DNA of 10,154 nucleotides from Candidatus Nanopelagicales bacterium. GTDB taxonomy: Bacteria > Actinomycetota > Actinomycetes > S36-B12 > UBA10799. The stretch's first letter is position 1, and every line of letters begins with the position of its first letter. The position numbers and the translations under genes were made by a program. Shown here one piece after another: positions 6,164-10,154 of this stretch. The stretch covers positions 1 to 10,154 of the forward strand of contig JAUYKX010000022.1 of NCBI GenBank assembly GCA_030699055.1, read 5' to 3'. Below the pieces are notes generated by a model. That model was not told the origin of the DNA and made no database searches. It saw only the letters and a list, made by a program, of their open reading frames with translations.

Positions 6164-7999
6164 TCAGTGTTGATTCGTTTTCTGGGGAAAGTCGACCAGG
6201 GGCTCGTTGAGGGCCAGCTTGCCGAGCCGCATCCGGCAATCAGCATCACTGTCGCCCAGGTCGACGGCGACCTCGGAGATCGACAATCGCGCAACAGTGG
6301 TGTGGGTGATTTTCGGGTGGAACGGTCGTTCATCGCGCTCACCCTCGGCCAGCAATTCCTCGTGCAACTTCTCCGCCGGCCGCAAGCCGGTGTAAACGAT
6401 TTCGATCCGCTGCCGGGAATGTCGGATCAGTCTCTTGGCAACGTCGGCGATCCGGACGGGCTCGCCCATGTCCAGGATCAGCACTTCGCCGCGCCGACCC
6501 ACCACCGAAGCCTGCAGCACCAACTCGCACGCCTCCGGGATGGTCATGAAGTAGCGGGTTACGTCCTGGTGGGTGACGGTAACCGGTCCGCCCCGCTCGA
6601 TCTGTGACATGAACGTGCCCAACATCGAACCGCGACTGCCCAACACGTTGCCGAAGCGCACACTGAGATACCTGCCGGGACCGGCGTCTTCGTTCACCTC
6701 GGTGGTGAGACGCTCCGTGATCCGTTTGCTGAAACCCAGGACACTGGTGGGGTTGGCCGCCTTGTCGGTGGAGATATTCACGAAAACCTCAACGCCGACG
6801 CTCCGGGCGGCGGACAGAACATTCCACGTGCCCATGACATTGGTCTTGACGGCTTCTTTCGGCGCTTGTTCCAGCAACGGAAGGTGTTTGAGGGCCGCTG
6901 CATGGAACACGATGTCCGGCCGGTATCGCTCGAATACCTCGTTGATGCGGTCAACGTCGCGGATGTCGGCCAAGACCAGGTCGTCGCTGTCCAACAGCGC
7001 GCGGCCCTTGATGCTCAGTTCGACGGCGTGGAGGGCTGATTCATCCCGATCAACCAGAATCAGCTGACTGGGGCCGAACGGGCTAATCGTGCGTGCCAGC
7101 TCGCTGCCGATGGAGCCGCCAGCGCCAGTCACCAGAACCCGGCGATCATGGAGCATGTTGCCGATCGCGTCCTGATCGGTTTTCACGATCGAGCGGCCGA
7201 GCAGGTCGGCCTCGTCGACCTCCCGCACGTCCCCCACCCCGACGCCGTGGCTCACCAACTGGGACACGGGGGGAAGCACCAGCATGGCAAGGCCCGCGGC
7301 CTCGCAACGGTCCTCAAGCTCGTTGAGCAGCCTGGATTCAGCGCGGGCGATGGCCACGATCAGAGCGGTGGCCCCGGTTCCCCTGGCGACCCGCCGAATG
7401 TCATCCCTAGAGCCTTGGACGTCGATTCCCTCGAGCCGCAGGGACTGAAGTGACCGGTCGTCATCCAGGAACGCGACCGGTAAGTACTTGCCCGCCGGAT
7501 CCCGCCGCATTGACCGGGCCAACTGTTCGCCGGCCTCACCGGCGCCGAACAGAATTGCGCGCTCCCCATCCGGGGCTGGGGTCTGTGCTCGCTCCCGGAT
7601 GATTCTCGCCCCGGCGCAGGCGGAGATCATCAACGCCAGGGCAATCAGCCCCGATGTGACCGCCATGGTCCGGGGAAACCCGACTGGCTGGAAGGCGATA
7701 AGCACAAGTGACCAAAAGACACTGTTCATCACAGTGGCGGTAGCGACCGAACGCAAATCCTCGAAGGAGCCTCGTCGACAGCGGCCGAAGTACTCGCGAG
7801 TGAACCAGCCGAGAGCGACGTGGGTGAGCCCGGCGATCAAGCCGACGAGAAGGTAACTAAGGATGACGTCCGGTGAAGCGCCCAACTCGAACCGCAACTC
7901 GGCGGCGACCATCGCGCCGACGAGCCAAGACCCCAGATCAACAATGATCCATCTGGACTGGAGAAGTCGCAGTTTGCGGAACATGGATCGTCCGATCAT
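6164..7999 (-). CDS. Membrane-bound UDP-sugar 4,6-dehydratase (PglF/WbpM/CapD type)
   Basis: A 611-residue polysaccharide biosynthesis enzyme. Four membrane helices (about 16-36, 47-70, 90-110, 113-135) are followed by a first Rossmann-like domain with FGAGEAGEQL (151-160), then a second, catalytic SDR domain with the NAD(P) motif TGAGGSIGSE (291-300), FHAAALKHLPL (375-385), the Thr-Asp-Lys triad in NISTDKAANP (411-413), LGFSK (421-425) and RFGNVLGSRGS. Known for the family: the catalytic Tyr of ordinary SDRs is replaced, usually by Met in MGxTK; here it is Leu in LGFSK. Characterised members turn UDP-GlcNAc into the UDP-4-keto-6-deoxy sugar, which feeds bacillosamine, QuiNAc or FucNAc synthesis; the product here is not known. 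The start is taken at ATG 7997-7999 because a strong ribosome site precedes it; a GTG at 8036-8038 would add 13 residues but has no such site. It is divergent from the epimerase gene, with about 150 bases between. Confidence 0.93.
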   Translation of the reverse strand: MIGRSMFRKLRLLQSRWIIVDLGSWLVGAMVAAELRFELGASPDVILSYLLVGLIAGLTHVALGWFTREYFGRCRRGSFEDLRSVATATVMNSVFWSLVLIAFQPVGFPRTMAVTSGLIALALMISACAGARIIRERAQTPAPDGERAILFGAGEAGEQLARSMRRDPAGKYLPVAFLDDDRSLQSLRLEGIDVQGSRDDIRRVARGTGATALIVAIARAESRLLNELEDRCEAAGLAMLVLPPVSQLVSHGVGVGDVREVDEADLLGRSIVKTDQDAIGNMLHDRRVLVTGAGGSIGSELARTISPFGPSQLILVDRDESALHAVELSIKGRALLDSDDLVLADIRDVDRINEVFERYRPDIVFHAAALKHLPLLEQAPKEAVKTNVMGTWNVLSAARSVGVEVFVNISTDKAANPTSVLGFSKRITERLTTEVNEDAGPGRYLSVRFGNVLGSRGSMLGTFMSQIERGGPVTVTHQDVTRYFMTIPEACELVLQASVVGRRGEVLILDMGEPVRIADVAKRLIRHSRQRIEIVYTGLRPAEKLHEELLAEGERDERPFHPKITHTTVARLSISEVAVDLGDSDADCRMRLGKLALNEPLVDFPQKTNQH

Positions 8000-8007
8000 C
8001 TCGTCAT

Positions 8008-8014
8008 CCCCTCC
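8008..8014 (-). promoter_or_regulatory. Shine-Dalgarno site that fixes the dehydratase start
   Basis: GGAGGGG on the minus strand ends 8 bases before the ATG at 7997-7999. The alternative GTG at 8036-8038 is preceded only by CGGCGAA, so the downstream ATG is preferred. Confidence 0.7.
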
Positions 8015-8100
8015 GAAGGCCCACCGTTCGTACTTCACTTCGCCGATCCCGTGGTGTAGTCGAAGTCACAGCGTATCCAGTGACGATTGCGGCGTCACGG

Positions 8101-8121
8101 TGACGGGTGACGGGTGACGGG
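8101..8121 (+). repeat. Three perfect TGACGGG heptamers upstream of the epimerase gene
   Basis: TGACGGG occurs three times head to tail (8101-8107, 8108-8114, 8115-8121), with a partial fourth copy TCACGG at 8095-8100. The array ends 29 bases before the GTG start of the epimerase, in the region shared with the divergent dehydratase gene. It could be a tandem operator or a 5'-leader element, or simply a slippage product. Confidence 0.65.
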
Positions 8122-8150
8122 TCCAGTTGCATCCGTGCGAAACTCTCGCT

Positions 8151-9098
8151 GTGCGAATCCTTGTCACCGGCGGAGCCGGGTTCATTGGGTCGAATCTGGT
8201 TCGACGGTTCCTGTCGGATGGTGACAGCGTCGCGGTGATCGACGATCTGAGTACCGGGTTCGCGGATAACTTGACGGGTTTGGACATCGACTTTTTCGTG
8301 GCCAGCATTCTCGATGAGAACGCTTTGGCTGGGGCCGCCGCTGGGGCGGAGGCGATTGTGCATCTGGCGGCCCTCGGCAGTGTGCCGCGGTCGGTGGAGA
8401 ACCCGGTGGCAAGTCATAGCGCAAACGCGACGGGGACGTTGATGGTGTTGGAGGCGGCGCGGCGAGAGCGCGCGTATGTCACTGCGGCGTCATCGAGCAG
8501 TGTGTATGGCTCGGTACCGGACTTACCGCGTGTCGAGAGTTTGCCGACTCGTCCGATGTCGCCGTACGCGGCAAGCAAACTTGCCACGGAATCGTATGTG
8601 CTGGCATATGGCACGTCGTACGACCTGCCGACATTGCCTTTCCGCTTTTTCAATGTTTACGGCCAGCGCCAGGCGGCCGGGCATGTGTACGCGGCGGTTA
8701 TTCCCACATTCATCGATGCCGCATTGCGGGGTGTTCCGCTTCCGCTGAATGGGGACGGTTTGCAGAGCCGTGATTTCACGTTCGTCGATACGGTCACGTG
8801 GGTGCTGGCCGATGCGGTACACCGCCGCGTCCGATCGAGCGTGCCGGTCAACCTCGCTATCGGTGCGAACGTGACGCTGCTTGACTTGATCGCGGAACTG
8901 GAGCAATTACTGTGTCGGGAACTGCCAGTCGAGCATCGATCGGACCGCGTCGGGGACGTGCGGGCGAGTCAGTCCAACCCTGTCTTGTTGAGGGAGTTGT
9001 TCCCCGATGTGCCCGAGATTCCATTCAGAACGGGGCTGACTGCGACCGTGGACTGGTTTCAAAACCCCCAGTCGTCGTCACAGGCGACCGTCGACTAG
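8151..9098 (+). CDS. UDP-N-acetylhexosamine 4-epimerase, WbpP/TviC-like (extended SDR)
   Basis: A 315-residue NAD-dependent extended SDR. The NAD motif TGGAGFIG is at 6-13, the acidic residues IDDLSTG at 30-36, AALGSVPRSVENP at 73-85, the catalytic Ser in TAASSSSVYG (111-120), and YxxxK as Tyr139/Lys143 in SPYAASK. FFNVYGQRQ (167-174), YAAVIPTFIDAAL and NGDGLQSRDFTFVD (200-213) follow. LGSVPRS plus the later motifs resemble Pseudomonas WbpP and Salmonella TviC, which act on UDP-GlcNAc/UDP-GlcNAcA; UDP-glucose or UDP-glucuronate 4-epimerase remains possible. The adjacent TviB/WbpO-type dehydrogenase favours the first reading. The GTG at 8151 is chosen because VRILVTGGAGFIG is the normal start of the family; an upstream TTG at 8127 would add 8 residues. 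No good ribosome site is visible for either. The gene looks lower in GC than its neighbours and carries two TTA leucine codons (8523-8525, 8907-8909). Its last 21 bases overlap the convergent dehydrogenase. Confidence 0.88.
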   Translation: MRILVTGGAGFIGSNLVRRFLSDGDSVAVIDDLSTGFADNLTGLDIDFFVASILDENALAGAAAGAEAIVHLAALGSVPRSVENPVASHSANATGTLMVLEAARRERAYVTAASSSSVYGSVPDLPRVESLPTRPMSPYAASKLATESYVLAYGTSYDLPTLPFRFFNVYGQRQAAGHVYAAVIPTFIDAALRGVPLPLNGDGLQSRDFTFVDTVTWVLADAVHRRVRSSVPVNLAIGANVTLLDLIAELEQLLCRELPVEHRSDRVGDVRASQSNPVLLRELFPDVPEIPFRTGLTATVDWFQNPQSSSQATVD

Positions 9099-10154
9099 CT
9101 CCCGTGGCCAAGCACCTTTGACGTCGTACAGCACACCTGTTTCGCCCACCACCGTTCGCAGGGTTGGGGCAATGTCCAGGAATTGCCTGTGTGGCACCGC
9201 GAGAATCACAGCTTCATAGCGGTCCTTTGCGGCATCGTCAATGTCAACCAGCGGGATCCCGCAGGCCTGCGCCGCATCTCGCGGGTCGACCCAGGGGTCT
9301 GCGACGTCAACACTGATCCCGAATTCGGACAAACGCTTATGAATATCCACGACTCGGGTATTGCGCACGTCCGGGCAGTTTTCCTTGAACGCGAGACCGA
9401 GGATCAGAACGCGGGCCCCGCTGACCGGCTGCGCGCGCCGTGCCATCAGCAGAACAACCTGGTCCGCCACATGAGATCCCATCCCGTCATTGATCCGTCT
9501 ACCAGCCAAGATGATCTCGGGATGGTGGCCGACCTCCTGCGCCTTGTGCGTCAGGTAGTACGGGTCCACCCCGATGCAGTGCCCACCCACGAGCCCGGGT
9601 CGAAACGGGAGGAAATTCCACTTCGTGCTGGCGGCCTCGAGAACGTCGTGCGTATCAATACCAAGTTGATCGAACAGAACCGCCAACTCATTGATCAGTG
9701 CGATGTTGATGTCGCGTTGAATGTTCTCGATGACTTTGGCCGCTTCGGCAACGCGAATCGATGGAGCTCGATGAGTACCCGCAGTGACGATTGCGCGGTA
9801 AAGCGCGTCCACTCGATCAGCTGCTTCGGGAGTCGAACCAGATGTGATCTTGACGATTGTGTTCAGCCGATGGAGGCGATCGCCCGGATTGATTCGCTCA
9901 GGGCTGTATCCCACGAAGAATTCCTCGTTGAACCGCAGCCCGGACTCGGCCTCCAATATCGGGACGCAGATTTCCTCAGTAGCGCCGGGATAGACCGTGG
10001 ACTCGTAAATGACCAGATCACCTGGGCAAAGAACCTTGCCGACGGTGCGGCTAGCCGATTCCAGTGGTGCAAGATCTGGCCGTTTGAACTCATCAATCGG
10101 TGTCGGCACGGTCACCACATATGTCGAGGCTGCCTTCAGAACTTCAGGATCCGA
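9078..10154 (-). CDS. tviB: UDP-N-acetyl-D-glucosamine 6-dehydrogenase, TviB/WbpO type (N-terminus outside window)
   Basis: 358 residues are visible; the reading frame stays open to the right edge (SDPEVLKAASTY before the first GTG), so the NAD-binding N-terminus of about 65-70 residues lies outside. The family (UDP-glucose/GDP-mannose dehydrogenase) oxidises the C6 alcohol of a UDP sugar to the carboxylate using two NAD+. Motifs in order: VTVPTPIDEFKRPDL, VIYESTVYPGATEE, GYSPERINPGD, VTAGTHRAPSIRVAEAAKVI, NIQRDINIALINEL, TKWNFLPFRPGLVGGHCIGV with the catalytic Cys (codon 9576-9578), DPYYLTHKAQ, and the C-terminal domain GLAFKENCPDVRNT. These match Salmonella TviB and Pseudomonas WbpO closely, and that group makes UDP-GlcNAcA or UDP-GalNAcA, not UDP-glucuronate. 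With the convergent epimerase the expected product is UDP-GalNAcA. Its stop (TGA, 9078-9080) lies inside the epimerase gene. Substrate choice is inferred from family resemblance. Confidence 0.92.
   Translation of the reverse strand, partial: SDPEVLKAASTYVVTVPTPIDEFKRPDLAPLESASRTVGKVLCPGDLVIYESTVYPGATEEICVPILEAESGLRFNEEFFVGYSPERINPGDRLHRLNTIVKITSGSTPEAADRVDALYRAIVTAGTHRAPSIRVAEAAKVIENIQRDINIALINELAVLFDQLGIDTHDVLEAASTKWNFLPFRPGLVGGHCIGVDPYYLTHKAQEVGHHPEIILAGRRINDGMGSHVADQVVLLMARRAQPVSGARVLILGLAFKENCPDVRNTRVVDIHKRLSEFGISVDVADPWVDPRDAAQACGIPLVDIDDAAKDRYEAVILAVPHRQFLDIAPTLRTVVGETGVLYDVKGAWPRELVDGRL

Noticed and set aside
8101..8121. TGACGGG heptamers as a replication origin iteron array or CRISPR
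   Set aside because: Only three 7-bp copies, no AT-rich region or replication gene nearby, and no spacers.
8127..8150. TTG start adding 8 residues to the epimerase
   Set aside because: Family members start directly before the NAD motif; the extra residues have no family support and no better ribosome site.

Overview
This window looks like the chromosome of a high-GC actinomycete (Actinomycetota). The coding DNA is GC-rich, GTG starts are common, the regulator and its aldehyde dehydrogenase share an ATGA stop/start overlap, and the secreted proteins carry Pro-Thr linkers and Arg-rich C-termini. I cannot name a genus from sequence alone. No tRNA, rRNA, insertion sequence, phage gene or CRISPR array was seen. 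No stretch longer than about 200 bases lacks a gene.

Left part (1-1025, minus strand): a FadR-type GntR regulator is translationally coupled to an aldehyde dehydrogenase that runs off the left edge. Upstream of the regulator is a TTGACA promoter whose -10 box abuts a perfect 11-bp palindrome (positions 950-960). That palindrome matches the core of the Escherichia coli FadR operator. The simplest reading is an autorepressed unit for fatty-acid or aldehyde oxidation.

Centre (1026-6059): a large secreted M4 (thermolysin-type) metalloprotease on the minus strand, with a MAM-like domain, a Thr-Pro linker and a basic C-terminal domain. It is divergent from a membrane-anchored DUF4012 protein on the plus strand. 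The DUF4012 gene converges on a small secreted protein of unknown function, and a perfect 15-bp stem-loop lies between the two.

Right part (6164-10154): three nucleotide-sugar genes. They are a membrane-bound PglF/WbpM/CapD-type UDP-sugar 4,6-dehydratase (minus), a WbpP/TviC-like UDP-HexNAc 4-epimerase (plus), and a TviB/WbpO-type UDP-GlcNAc 6-dehydrogenase (minus, N-terminus beyond the right edge). Dehydrogenase plus epimerase would give UDP-GalNAcA, and the dehydratase would give a 4-keto-6-deoxy sugar. This looks like the edge of a surface-polysaccharide locus that continues to the right; the DUF4012 protein, whose family is often found near such loci, may belong to it.

No clearly new system is visible. 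The points most worth a second look are the FadR operator/promoter overlap, the tail-to-tail arrangement of the dehydrogenase and epimerase, the heptamer repeats upstream of the epimerase, and the two uncharacterised envelope proteins.
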